Shown here one piece after another: positions 1-8,016 of a DNA stretch of 64,000 nt (position 1 is the first letter of the stretch; every line of letters begins with the position of its first letter). The translations under genes and the position numbers were made by a program. The notes below the pieces were generated by a model. The model was not told the DNA's origin, did no database searches, and saw only the letters and a program-made list of their open reading frames with translations. Origin of the DNA: Branchiibius cervicis (lineage in GTDB: Bacteria; Actinomycetota; Actinomycetes; Actinomycetales; Dermatophilaceae); the NCBI RefSeq assembly GCF_042661605.1, contig NZ_JBHSWJ010000002.1:806001-870000 (forward strand). Direction: 5' to 3'.

Positions 1-326
1 TCGGTGTCGTCGGCGGTGCGGCGCAGCATCGTGGTGCGGGGTTCGACCCGCACGATGCGTGCCAGGGTCCCCGGATCGCCGCTGGTGTCACCGACGAGGG
101 CGACCCGGTCGCCGACGACGATGCTGGTGCGGCCCAGTTCGCGAGCGCGCATCGCGATGACGGTGCGGTCGTCGTACAGACAGGTCCAACGGCCGCGGTC
201 GACGCCCACGACCATCGCGATCACTGCATCGAGGTGGGCCGGCCGATCCTTGGTGCGCGGCCGGCTTCCGCGGCGCCCGGGGCGCACACGGATGTCGCTC
301 TCGTCGTAGTCGTAGCGCGCCGGCAC
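1..326 (-). CDS. rsgA: Ribosome small-subunit-dependent GTPase A (5' part; runs off left edge)
   Basis: RsgA is a GTPase acting late in maturation of the 30S ribosomal subunit. Only about 108 N-terminal residues are inside the window. What is visible is the basic leader RVRPGRRGSRPRTKDRP followed by the start of the OB-fold (VVGVDRGR, TSIVVGDRV), which is characteristic of actinobacterial RsgA. The GTPase domain and zinc site lie outside. The GTG at 324-326 is chosen because it sits 4 bases after the aroA stop on the same strand, so aroA and rsgA are probably co-transcribed. Identification rests on the N-terminal region only. Confidence 0.85.
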   Translation of the reverse strand, partial: MPARYDYDESDIRVRPGRRGSRPRTKDRPAHLDAVIAMVVGVDRGRWTCLYDDRTVIAMRARELGRTSIVVGDRVALVGDTSGDPGTLARIVRVEPRTTMLRRTADDT

Positions 327-330
327 CGGC

Positions 331-1629
331 TCAGGCCACCCCGAGCATCTGCGTCCACAGGGCCGGGAACTCCGGCATCGTCTTACCGACGGTGGCGATG
401 TTCTCGACCACCACACCGGGCACCGCCAGACCGATCACGGCGGCTGCCATGACCATCCGGTGATCGGCGTACGTGCGAAACAGGCCGCCGTGCAACGGAG
501 TCGGCCGGATGACCAGGCCGTCCTCGGTCTCGGTGGCGCTGCCGCCGAGGCGGTTGATCTCGGTGCTCAACGCCGCCAGCCGGTCGGTCTCGTGCCCCCG
601 GATGTGGGCGACCCCGCGCAGGTGGGTGGGGGAGTCGGCCAAGGTCGCGAGTGCGGCGATGACCGGGGTCAGCTCGCTGGCATCGTGCAGGTCGAGGTCG
701 ACCCCCAGGATCTCGCCGGTGCCGGCGACGGTGAGTCCCTCACGGGTGTGTTGCACCTCGGCGCCCATCATGTCCAGGATGTCGCGCAGGTGGTCCCCGC
801 CCTGGGTCGTCACGTGCGGCCAGCCCGGGATGGTCACGCTGCCACCGGCCACCATCGCGGCCGCGAGGAACGGCGCCGCGTTGGACAGGTCCGGCTCGAT
901 CTCGACGTCGAGCGCACTGATCTCGGTGGGTTCGATCCGCCACGTGTTGGCGTCGCTGTCATCGACCAGCACGCCGGCGTCGCGCAGCACCTCGACGGTC
1001 ATCGCGATGTGCGGCAGCGACGGCAGCGGTTTGCCCTCGTGCACCACGGTGATGCCCTCGTCGTAACGGGCGCCCGCCAGCAGCAGCGCGGACACGAATT
1101 GCGACGAGCCGGAGGCGTCGATGCGCACGGTCCCGCCACGCACAGCACCCCTGCCGTGCAACGTGATCGGCAGATTGTCGCCCTCGACGTCGACACCGAG
1201 GTCGCGCAGCGCCTGCACGACAGGACGCATCGGGCGGCGTCGGGCAGCCTCGTCCCCATCGAAGCGCACCGTCCCGTCGGCCAGCGCGGCGACCGGTGGC
1301 ACGAACCGCATCACGGTGCCGGCCAGCCCGCAGTCGATCTGAGTCGCGCCGGTGATCGGACCCGGCTGCACCAGCCACGCGTCGTGGCCGTAGTCCTCGG
1401 GGGCGTCGGTGATGTGCGCACCGAGCGAACGCAGCGCGTCGACCATCAGCACGGTGTCCCGGGAGCGCAACGGGTGCCGCAGCACCGACTCGTCACCGGC
1501 CAGGGCGGCCAGCACCAGGAAACGGTTGGTGAGGGATTTGCTGCCGGGCACCCGCACCCGCGCGTCCAACGGGCCGCCGGCGCGCGGCGCGGCCCAGTCA
1601 CCGTCGGTGAGCAGATCCGTCGCGTTCAC
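331..1629 (-). CDS. aroA: 3-phosphoshikimate 1-carboxyvinyltransferase (EPSP synthase)
   Basis: Joins phosphoenolpyruvate to shikimate-3-phosphate in the cytoplasm, the sixth step of the shikimate pathway. Seen in the protein: the N-terminal substrate-binding segment VPGSKSLTNR, the central CGLAGTVMRF, the SGSSQFVSALLLA segment, and near the end RGHETDRLAAL and DHRMVMA, in the usual family order. The GTG at 1629 gives about 432 residues, normal for the family; an in-frame ATG at 1665 would add 12 residues and cannot be excluded. The open frame continues to 2253, but that part is antisense to the next gene. Divergent from the SOS-peptidase-like gene and followed by rsgA. Confidence 0.93.
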   Translation of the reverse strand: MNATDLLTDGDWAAPRAGGPLDARVRVPGSKSLTNRFLVLAALAGDESVLRHPLRSRDTVLMVDALRSLGAHITDAPEDYGHDAWLVQPGPITGATQIDCGLAGTVMRFVPPVAALADGTVRFDGDEAARRRPMRPVVQALRDLGVDVEGDNLPITLHGRGAVRGGTVRIDASGSSQFVSALLLAGARYDEGITVVHEGKPLPSLPHIAMTVEVLRDAGVLVDDSDANTWRIEPTEISALDVEIEPDLSNAAPFLAAAMVAGGSVTIPGWPHVTTQGGDHLRDILDMMGAEVQHTREGLTVAGTGEILGVDLDLHDASELTPVIAALATLADSPTHLRGVAHIRGHETDRLAALSTEINRLGGSATETEDGLVIRPTPLHGGLFRTYADHRMVMAAAVIGLAVPGVVVENIATVGKTMPEFPALWTQMLGVA

Positions 1630-1674
1630 CCGCCCCACGGTAGTCGCGTGCGCCGACAGCGGCATTCTTGTCCT

Positions 1675-2493
1675 ATGTGCGGGCGCTATGCGGCGAGTTT
1701 CCATCCCGAGGATCTGGTGGAGCGGATGGAGATCGAGGCCGATCTCAGTGCCGAGCACACTCGTTCCATCCTCAGCCGCCCGCAGGAGCCACCGGTGGGC
1801 GCGCCCGACTACAACATGGCCCCGACCAAGCAGGCGGCCGTCGTCCTGACCCGCCGGGTCGAGCAGGAGCCCTTGCGGCAGCTGCGGATGCTCACGTGGG
1901 GGTTGGTGCCGAGCTGGGCCAAGGACACCAAGACCGCCTACCGGATGATCAACGCCCGGGCCGAGACGCTCTTCGACAAGGGTGCCTACGCCAAAGCGGC
2001 CGGCGCGCGCCGGTGTCTGGTGCCCGCCTCGGGTTGGTATGAGTGGCAGGCAAGTCCGACGCAGACCGACGCCAAGGGCAAACCGCGTAAGCAGCCGTTC
2101 TATACGCGCCGGGCCGATGAGGACCTGCTGGCCTTCGCCGGGCTCTACGAGTTCTGGCGGGACCGCACCCTGGCCGACGACGACCCCGACGCGTGGCTGG
2201 TCACCTTCACGATCATCACCACCGCCGCCGAGCCCGGCCTGGACCGGATCCACGACCGCCAGCCCGTAGTGCTGGATCGCGCCGACTGGAGCACCTGGCT
2301 GGATCCTGCGGTGACCGATCCCGATGACGTACGCCGAGTGCTCACCGCCCAGCCCGCCGGCCGGTTCGAGGCGTGGCCGGTGAGCACCGCGGTGTCCTCA
2401 TCCCGCAGCAACGGGCCCGGCTTGCTGGACCCGGTTCCGCGCTCTGAACTGCACGGCGTCGTGGACCCGGAGACCGGGGAGATCCTGGCGTGA
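1675..2493 (+). CDS. SOS response-associated peptidase family protein (YedK/HMCES type)
   Basis: SRAP-domain protein; family members form a thiazolidine cross-link through Cys2 with abasic sites in single-stranded DNA and shield them. The start at 1675 is fixed by biology: it gives MCGRYA with Cys at position 2, the catalytic residue after Met removal. Also visible are MINARAETL (the Asn/Arg/Glu active-site segment), CLVPASGWYEW and RIHDRQPVVL (active-site His). The 272 residues are slightly long for the family. The stop overlaps the next GTG (GTGA), so the two are probably co-translated. The divergent start is 45 bp from the aroA start, so both promoters share a very short region. Confidence 0.9.
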   Translation: MCGRYAASFHPEDLVERMEIEADLSAEHTRSILSRPQEPPVGAPDYNMAPTKQAAVVLTRRVEQEPLRQLRMLTWGLVPSWAKDTKTAYRMINARAETLFDKGAYAKAAGARRCLVPASGWYEWQASPTQTDAKGKPRKQPFYTRRADEDLLAFAGLYEFWRDRTLADDDPDAWLVTFTIITTAAEPGLDRIHDRQPVVLDRADWSTWLDPAVTDPDDVRRVLTAQPAGRFEAWPVSTAVSSSRSNGPGLLDPVPRSELHGVVDPETGEILA

Positions 2494-3116
2494 GCCTCAC
2501 CCGGATCGAGACTCCGGTCGGACCGGCCCGGGCGCACATCCGGCGGGCGGCGGATCCGCGCGGCACGGTGGTCCTCAGCCACGGCGCCGGCGGTGGCATC
2601 GACGCACCCGATCTGGTCGCGTTGACGGCCCTGGTCGGCGACGGCTGGAACTACGTGCTGGTCGAACAACCGTGGCGCGTCGCCGGTAAGAAGATCGCTC
2701 CCGCGCCGAAAACCCTTGATGCAGCGTGGATCCCGATCATCGCCGCACTGTACGACGGCCGGCGGCGTCTCACCGGGCCGTGGATCACCGGAGGCCGGTC
2801 GGCGGGAGCGCGGGTCGCGTGTCGCACCGCGGCCGCCGTCGGCGCGGACGGTGTGCTGGCGCTCGCGTTCCCGCTGCATCCACCCGGCCACCCCGAGAAG
2901 TCAAGGGCCGACGAAGGGCGGCAGGTCGGCGTGCCGCTGTTGGTCGTACAGGGGCAGCGTGATCCGTTCGGCACACCGCAGGAGGTGAGCGCGGCGGTAC
3001 CCACCGCGACGGTCCGCCCCGCCCGCGGCGACCACGGCTTCACCAAGGACCCGCAGGACGTGGTGGCCGCTGTGCGGGACTGGTTAGAGTGCGCCCCCGG
3101 CGGCCTCGGGCGCTGA
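2490..3116 (+). CDS. Alpha/beta hydrolase, KANL3/Tex30-like
   Basis: A 208-residue predicted alpha/beta hydrolase of the KANL3/Tex30 type; substrate unknown. Visible features: the oxyanion-loop strand VVLSHGAGGG near residue 30, the nucleophile elbow GGRSAGARVA near residue 108, an acid-bearing strand LLVVQGQRDPFG, and the catalytic His in GDHGF near the C-terminus. The GTG start overlaps the upstream stop. The 3' end overlaps the convergent ferritin gene by 33 bases. Its pairing with the SRAP gene may simply be operon packing, since no functional link is evident. Confidence 0.75.
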   Translation: MSLTRIETPVGPARAHIRRAADPRGTVVLSHGAGGGIDAPDLVALTALVGDGWNYVLVEQPWRVAGKKIAPAPKTLDAAWIPIIAALYDGRRRLTGPWITGGRSAGARVACRTAAAVGADGVLALAFPLHPPGHPEKSRADEGRQVGVPLLVVQGQRDPFGTPQEVSAAVPTATVRPARGDHGFTKDPQDVVAAVRDWLECAPGGLGR

Positions 3117-3632
3117 GGCGTCCCCGCCGCCGTCACCGACGGTCTCGCGCGCGAGGTGTTCTTCGATCTGGAACCAGTCGGATTCGTCCTTGCAGCGCTC
3201 GGCGACGGTCAGCAGCGTGTTCATCGAAGCGACCTCTTCGACCTGCTCCTTGAGGAACCACAGCATGAACTGCTCGCCGAGTACGTCACCTGCGTCGCGT
3301 GCCGCGCGAAAGATCGCCTCGATCTGGTCGGTGACCGTCTTCTCCTGGGCCAGGGCCAGCGCGATGGGCTCGGTGATCGAGGTGAAGTCGTTCCGGACCT
3401 CATCGACACCGGGGATGCTGACCGGCCAGTCACGGTCGAGCACGTACTGCACGATCATCATCGCGTGGTTGCGTTCCTCGACCGACTGCGCGTAGAAGTG
3501 GGCCGCCAGGCGGGGCAGGTCCTTGTCGTCGAACCAGACGGCGATCGCGACGTACTGCTGGCTGGCGGTGAATTCATGGCGGATCTGTTCGGTCAGCAGG
3601 TCGCGGAAACGGGAGGTCGTCTCAGAGGTCAT
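3084..3632 (-). CDS. Ferritin-like iron-storage protein
   Basis: A 182-residue non-haem ferritin that would oxidise Fe(II) and store it in a cytosolic 24-mer cage. The four-helix-bundle ferroxidase residues are recognisable: an early EF(T)ASQQY helix, EERNHAM (Glu-Glu-x-x-His) in helix B, and later ALAQEKTVTDQI and FLKEQVEEV helices. The ATG at 3632 is preferred over an upstream in-frame start because ferritins begin close to the first helix. The tail is acidic and Gly/Ala-rich. The gene is convergent with the hydrolase and divergent from sigR. Proximity to a redox-stress sigma factor is suggestive, but no shared promoter is seen. Confidence 0.9.
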   Translation of the reverse strand: MTSETTSRFRDLLTEQIRHEFTASQQYVAIAVWFDDKDLPRLAAHFYAQSVEERNHAMMIVQYVLDRDWPVSIPGVDEVRNDFTSITEPIALALAQEKTVTDQIEAIFRAARDAGDVLGEQFMLWFLKEQVEEVASMNTLLTVAERCKDESDWFQIEEHLARETVGDGGGDASAPEAAGGAL

Positions 3633-3692
3633 AGCGGCGAGAGTATCCGTAGGGGTGGGCTGCTGCACTCCTGAACGCAGCGGCTACGGCGC

Positions 3693-3718
3693 GGAATGCA
3701 GGCCCGCCGCCGGGCGTT
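3693..3718 (+). promoter_or_regulatory. Predicted SigR-type promoter of sigR
   Basis: GGAAT (3693-3697), then 18 bases, then GTT (3716-3718). This matches the disulphide-stress sigma factor consensus GGAAT-N18-GTT and lies upstream of sigR itself, implying positive autoregulation as known for SigR/SigH systems. The transcription start has not been measured. Confidence 0.7.
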
Positions 3719-3790
3719 ACCCCTCACATGCTGGTTGCCACCCGAACGCCCGAGTTGGCCCGTCGAGGGACCCGACTACCCTGGAAGGTA

Positions 3791-4468
3791 ATGACTCACA
3801 CGGATCAGCAGCCGGCGCAAGCGCCGCAGGAGGATGTACCGGACGAGGCCGTCGTGCGCGACCCGGCCGGGCTGGACGTTGCCGCGGAGACCCCCGCAGA
3901 GCGCATCGAGCGGTTCGAACGCGATGCGATGCCCTACCTGGACCAGCTTTACAGCGCCGCCTTGCGCACGACGCGCAACCCCACCGACGCCGAGGACCTG
4001 GTGCAGGAGACGTTCGCCAAGGCGTTCGCCGCGTTCCACCAGTACAAGCCGGGCACGAACCTCAAGGCCTGGCTCTACCGGATCCTGACCAACACCTACA
4101 TCAACACCTACCGCAAGAAGCAGCGTGAGCCGCAGCAGTCCGATGCCTCGGAGGTGGAGGACTACCAGCTGCACCGTGCCGCGTCGCACTCCTCGTCCGG
4201 ATTGCGCTCGGCCGAGACCGAGGCTCTGGACCACCTCCCGGACAGCGACGTGAAGGCGGCGCTGCAGCAGGTGCCTGAGGACTTCCGTTTGGCGGTCTAC
4301 CTCGCCGACGTCGAAGGCTTCTCCTACAAGGAGATCGCCGAGATCATGGACACCCCGATCGGCACGGTGATGTCCCGGTTGCACCGTGGCCGGCGTCAGT
4401 TGCGCGAACTACTGGAGGATTACGCGCGCGAGCGCGGCTTCGTGCGCGACGAGGAGGCTGGGTCGTGA
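3791..4468 (+). CDS. sigR: RNA polymerase ECF sigma factor, SigR/SigH family
   Basis: ECF sigma factor of the thiol-oxidative-stress type, about 225 residues. Region 2 spans roughly residues 45-110 (YSAALRTTRNPTDAEDLVQE, then WLYRILTNTYINTYRK). Region 4 spans roughly 155-210, with the helix-turn-helix YKEIAEIMDTPIGTVMSRL. It directs transcription of thioredoxin, mycothiol and protein-repair genes in relatives. The ATG at 3791 starts at the conserved N-terminus; an in-frame ATG at 3728 would add 21 residues. The gene overlaps the zinc anti-sigma gene by GTGA and has its own SigR-like promoter, so it is expected to be autoregulated and held inactive by RsrA under reducing conditions. Confidence 0.93.
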   Translation: MTHTDQQPAQAPQEDVPDEAVVRDPAGLDVAAETPAERIERFERDAMPYLDQLYSAALRTTRNPTDAEDLVQETFAKAFAAFHQYKPGTNLKAWLYRILTNTYINTYRKKQREPQQSDASEVEDYQLHRAASHSSSGLRSAETEALDHLPDSDVKAALQQVPEDFRLAVYLADVEGFSYKEIAEIMDTPIGTVMSRLHRGRRQLRELLEDYARERGFVRDEEAGS

Positions 4469-4752
4469 GCCGAGAGTGCGCAGAGCTGTACGAATTGCTC
4501 GACGCCTACGTGGACGGCGAGCTGTCCGCGGGCGAGTGCGAGCGTCTCAAATCACACCTGGTGCAATGCCCGTCCTGCCTGAGTGAGTACGAGCGCGATG
4601 CGCTGCTGAAGGCTCTGGTACGTCGATCGTGCCAGTGCGAGCAGGCGCCCAGCACGCTCCGGGCCCAGATCCTCACCCGGATCAGCACCTTCGCAACCGA
4701 CGGTCAGTCGTTACGGGCGACTACGGTCACGACGGTCACCGACGTCGAGTAA
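4465..4752 (+). CDS. rsrA: Zinc-binding anti-sigma factor, RsrA/RshA family
   Basis: A 95-residue redox-sensitive anti-sigma factor that binds SigR and releases it when its cysteines are oxidised. The ZAS motif is present as H31-x3-C35-x2-C38 (HLVQCPSC). Cys5 lies 26 residues before the His, the same spacing as Cys11 to His37 in Streptomyces RsrA, so the zinc site and trigger disulphide look intact. Further cysteines occur at about positions 54 and 56 (SCQC). The GTG start overlaps the sigR stop, giving translational coupling that keeps sigma and anti-sigma balanced. A strong hairpin follows. Confidence 0.92.
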   Translation: MSRECAELYELLDAYVDGELSAGECERLKSHLVQCPSCLSEYERDALLKALVRRSCQCEQAPSTLRAQILTRISTFATDGQSLRATTVTTVTDVE

Positions 4753-4763
4753 GAGCTGATGAC

Positions 4764-4800
4764 AGAAAGAAGCCCCGGCCACGGCCGGGGGCTTCTTTCT
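4764..4800. terminator. Bidirectional hairpin between rsrA and bL37
   Basis: Near-perfect inverted repeat of about 17 bp (AGAAAGAAGCCCCGGCC against GGCCGGGGGCTTCTTTCT, one G unpaired) with a tiny loop. A and T tracts on the two flanks make it usable on both strands, between two converging genes. Confidence 0.8.
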
Positions 4801-4811
4801 GCTGCTGGGTC

Positions 4812-4886
4812 TCAGGCGTTGGGCTTGTGGCCGTGGTTGGCGGCCTTGCCCTTGCGGCTGCGACGCTTGCGGGCGCGCTTGCTCAT
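4812..4886 (-). CDS. Ribosomal protein bL37 (24 residues)
   Basis: A very small, basic protein (starts MSKRARKRRSRKGKAANHG, ends HKPNA) that matches the actinobacterial large-subunit protein bL37, of the COX24/AURKAIP1-like type. The Lys/Arg-rich start and the (K)ANHG.(K/R)PN ending are the family signature. ATG at 4884-4886 has an excellent ribosome site TGAAGGAGA just upstream. It lies next to sigR-rsrA, the same neighbourhood as bL37 in mycobacteria. It is below most gene-finder length limits and easily missed. It converges on rsrA, sharing the hairpin. Confidence 0.88.
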   Translation of the reverse strand: MSKRARKRRSRKGKAANHGHKPNA

Positions 4887-5145
4887 ACCGGTCTCCTTCA
4901 AAGGTTCTGATCCACCATCGTGACATAGGGGTGGCGTCTGAGCCGAATCGGGCCGGTTTGGGCGGATGATAGTGGAATCTTGGTATAGGGGGTGAACTTT
5001 CCTGTAGTGACCACACCCGCAAAGGGTCAAGTTCTGTCACTATAGGCGTAGTGGTGTTCGCAGTCCGCGCGGACATCGAACCCGCGATTCGCGGGTAGGC
5101 CGGTGCTGGGGGCGCCGCCTCGAGTAGCAAGGAAGGAAGATCGAT

Positions 5146-5250
5146 ATGGGTCGGAATCTCGCCTCGTGGTTCTCAATTTGGTCCGGATGGTTCGGCGGTG
5201 GCGCAGCGACCGTGAGCCCGCACGTGATCACGTGGGACCCTGACGCCTGA
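5146..5250 (+). CDS. Small ORF, 34 residues, Trp-rich, function unknown
   Basis: Not recognised. The ORF has an unusually good ribosome site (GGAAGGAAG, 5131-5139, 6 bases before the ATG) and a rho-independent-type hairpin 32 bases after its stop, so it looks like a self-contained transcription unit. The peptide begins MGRNLASWFSIWSGWFGGG and ends HVITWDPDA: four Trp in 34 residues, an aromatic, possibly membrane-active N-terminal half and an acidic tail. It could be a real small protein or a chance ORF in a leader RNA. The upstream spacer contains TATAGG-like boxes at about 4983 and 5041. Confidence 0.45.
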   Translation: MGRNLASWFSIWSGWFGGGAATVSPHVITWDPDA

Positions 5251-5282
5251 GGACTGCCCTGACATCGGGTAAAACCTCAGCC

Positions 5283-5319
5283 GCACGGACCAGTCCTTCG
5301 GGCTGGTCCGTGCCCTTTT
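5283..5319 (+). terminator. Rho-independent terminator after the 34-residue ORF
   Basis: Perfect 11-bp stem GCACGGACCAG (5283-5293) with CTGGTCCGTGC (5303-5313), a 9-base loop with TTCG, followed by CCTTTT. It should end the small-ORF transcript before the HD-GYP genes. Confidence 0.75.
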
Positions 5320-5371
5320 CACGCCCCGGCGCACCTACGTCACCGGGATCTACCTGACCCTTGCCGCTGTC

Positions 5372-6702
5372 GTGGCCGTCTTGGCGGTCGGCCGTATCGA
5401 TCCGCCCGATCCGCTGCCCACCATCACCTTCCTGGCGCTGGCCCTGCTGGCGCAATGGAACACGTCCAAATGGCGCAGCGCATCGACCATCTCGGTGACG
5501 TCCATCCTCATCGCTGCTGCGATCGCGCTGCTCGGTCCGTGGGGCGCGCTGGTCGTCGGCGGCCTGGGCACCCTGCTCAGCCCGGTGCACTGGCGTCCGA
5601 TCGCCCGGGCGTTCAACGGGGGCTCGACGGGATTGGCCAGCGTGATCGCGGCGTGTGCCTACGGCCTCGTCGGGGGCCGGATTCTGGTCAGTCAACAGCA
5701 GTCGCCCTTGTGGCTCCTGGTGCACGGCCTTGGGCCGCTCATCGTGGCCATCGTCGTGCTCTTCGTCTTCAACGTGGCGCTCGTGGCGGGGATGATCGTC
5801 CTGACCTCGCCGGCCAACCTGCGTCGCACGCTGACGGACATGATTCGCGGGTCGTGGTTGCGTTACCTGGGTTACGGCCTGGTCGGCTTCGTGATTGCGG
5901 TGCTCTGGGCGCCGGTGAGGCTCGGGGGCGCGACGGTCGTTTTGATGGCGGCACCACTCCTGCTGGCCCAATGGTCGTTCCGGGAGCAAGCGGCCGAGCA
6001 GAGTACCCAGCAGCGAACGGTGGAGACGCTGGTGGCGGCGCTCGAAGCGCGCGATCCGGTGCTGGAGGGCCGCGGCGCACAGATCGCCGCCATCGCCATC
6101 GCCATGGGCGAGAGTTTCGGACTATCCGACGAAGAGCTCGAGTCGCTGCGGTTCGCAGCCTGGTTGCACGATGTCGGACTGGCCAGTCCCGATCAGGTCA
6201 GGCCCGCGCCACACCGCTTCGTGGTCGGTGCGGGGGGCATCGACCTGGCCGGCTCGGATATGGAGCGGTTGCTGTCCCACCCCGAGCGGGGGTGCGGATG
6301 GTGGAGGGAATCGACTTCCTCAACCGGTCGGCGACGGCGATCCTGCATCACCACGAACGGTGGGACGGTCGCGGGTATCCCGACCGGTTGGCGGGTGCGG
6401 CGATCCCGCTGCTCGCCCGTATCGTCGCGGTCGCCGCGACCGGTTATGCCGTATCCGTGGAGTTGGGCGGCGAGCCGGCAGCAGCGGTACCCGTCTTGTG
6501 GGAGCACGCCGGGTCCCAGCTCGACCCGGCCTGTGTGCACGCCTTCGAGTCGGTGGTGAGCACGTTGCCGACGGTCGAGGGCCGCATCGTGGTCCAATCC
6601 GGATTCGACCACGATCTGCCGGCCGCCTCCGACGCCATCGCCGCCGCCCAGGACCGCGCCGCGCATCGGCCGCGTGAGGGATCGGAGCCGCTCGGACGAT
6701 GA
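5372..6702 (+). pseudogene. Membrane-anchored HD-GYP-type protein, frameshifted in this sequence
   Basis: Corrected length about 443 residues. The N-terminal ~220 residues are hydrophobic (around six membrane segments). They are followed by an HD domain with AAWLHDVG and, in a second frame, HHERWDGRGYP, the GYP-like signature of cyclic-di-GMP phosphodiesterases. The frame changes at a run of five G (6288-6292): one more G joins HPERG to VRMVEGIDFLN and gives a normal domain. The start is uncertain; GTG 5372 has no clear ribosome site, and the frame is open back to 5273, so the first membrane segment may begin earlier. The stop overlaps the start of the next HD gene (ATGA), so the two are one operon. 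Confidence 0.75.
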
Positions 6703-7985
6703 GGCGTATGGTGCGATCGCGGGACCTCGCCCTGAGGGCAGTCCTGCTCACCGCGGTCGCGGTGATTCTGGTGTGGTCGGTGATCTCGGCCATGCACCAC
6801 ATCGAAGCTCTCTCGGTGACCGACCTGGAACTGCTGGGCGGGTTCGCCCTCTGGATGACGCTCAGCAGTCTGCTCGACGTACGACTGCCGGGAGCCGGCG
6901 TCGTGGTGGCACCGGCGAGCATCGCCGTGGCGTTGGCCATGGGGATGGTGGTCACCTGGCCATCCCTCGGTCCGCTCGAGCACGCGACGTTCTACCAGGT
7001 CGGATTCGGCAACGGTGTGATCCTGTTGACGGTTGCGATCGGCCTCGCAGCCGGTGGTCTGCTGGCTCGTGCGGCGGGTGTCGTGCGGGTGCGCTGGCCC
7101 GTGCGCTGCGCGATCCTGATCTCGGCGGCGATCACGGCGCTGTTGTTCAACGCGGTCCCGCATCACGGCACCTACACGTGGCAGACGATGCTGATCATGC
7201 TCGGCTGCGCAGCTGCCCCGGGCCTTCTGTGGCTGGTGGTGTTGCTGCTGAACGCCCTGCCGACCCAGGCGACGATGGTGCTGACGGAAACGGTGCTGGT
7301 GCAGGTGCCCGTCGGTGCCGCGTGTATCGGCTCCGCGGTAGCCATCGCGCTCGGCACCAGCGCGCTGGGCGTGCTCGCGGTGCCGCTGATCGCCTTTCCC
7401 CTGGTGCTCATGCGCTTTGCCATCCACCAGCAGGAACGCCAACGAACCACCCGCCGGCAGACCGTCGCGGCACTGGCCCGGCTGACCGAAGTCGCCGGCT
7501 ACACCCGCCCCGGCCATTCGCGACAGGTCGCGCAACTGTGCCGATCGGTCGGGATGCGATTGGACCTGAGCCCCCGGCAGCTGAGCGTCCTCGAAGACGC
7601 GGCCCTCCTGCACGACATAGGTCAGGTGTCGCTGGACCGGCCCATTCCGGACGGTGCGACCACCGAAGCAGCGCCGCTTGACCAACGTGCGATCGCCGAA
7701 GCCGGCGCTGGCATCGTCCGGCGCACAGGCCGGATGGAGTCGGTGGCGACCCTCCTGGACGCCCAGGCCACGCCGTACCACATGGAAGTGATCGAAGGCG
7801 CGCAGATCCCGCTGGGCAGCCGGATCATCAAGGTCTGCAACGCCTACGTCGATCACCTGGCGGGGGAGCCCGGTCGACACTCGCTGGCTGTCGAGCGGCT
7901 CTACCTCGGGCTGGGGTATGAGTACGACCCCCGGGTCATCGACGCGTTGATGGCCGAACTCGGCGGCGAGGTGTCGAAGAACTGA
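6699..7985 (+). CDS. Membrane-anchored HD-domain protein (degenerate HD-GYP paralogue)
   Basis: 428 residues with the same layout as the preceding gene: about 240 hydrophobic N-terminal residues with several membrane helices, then a cytoplasmic HD-type domain. LEDAALLHDIGQVSLD contains the metal-binding HD pair, and GHSRQVAQLCRSVG the preceding His helix. The GYP loop of true c-di-GMP phosphodiesterases is not conserved: the equivalent stretch reads LLDAQATPYHMEVI, and the usual HHERxDGxGYP is absent. The domain may therefore be regulatory, or act on another nucleotide. Overlaps the upstream stop (ATGA) and ends in a strong hairpin. Confidence 0.75.
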   Translation: MRRMVRSRDLALRAVLLTAVAVILVWSVISAMHHIEALSVTDLELLGGFALWMTLSSLLDVRLPGAGVVVAPASIAVALAMGMVVTWPSLGPLEHATFYQVGFGNGVILLTVAIGLAAGGLLARAAGVVRVRWPVRCAILISAAITALLFNAVPHHGTYTWQTMLIMLGCAAAPGLLWLVVLLLNALPTQATMVLTETVLVQVPVGAACIGSAVAIALGTSALGVLAVPLIAFPLVLMRFAIHQQERQRTTRRQTVAALARLTEVAGYTRPGHSRQVAQLCRSVGMRLDLSPRQLSVLEDAALLHDIGQVSLDRPIPDGATTEAAPLDQRAIAEAGAGIVRRTGRMESVATLLDAQATPYHMEVIEGAQIPLGSRIIKVCNAYVDHLAGEPGRHSLAVERLYLGLGYEYDPRVIDALMAELGGEVSKN

Positions 7986-8015
7986 GGTGGGTACGCCGTG
8001 GCGTACCCACCTCAG
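7982..8015. terminator. Bidirectional hairpin between HD gene and mctP
   Basis: Perfect 15-bp inverted repeat CTGAGGTGGGTACGC (7982-7996) with GCGTACCCACCTCAG (8001-8015) and a 4-base loop between two converging genes. There is no strong U tract. Confidence 0.7.
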
Positions 8016-8016
8016 G

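Noticed and set aside
1630..2253. N-terminal extension of the aroA frame
   Set aside because: Antisense to the SRAP gene, with no similarity to EPSP synthase; the family N-terminus begins after about 1629.
6288..6292. Programmed frameshift or phase-variable tract in the HD-GYP gene
   Set aside because: The same one-base loss at G5/C5 runs affects many unrelated genes in this window, so a sequencing cause is more economical.
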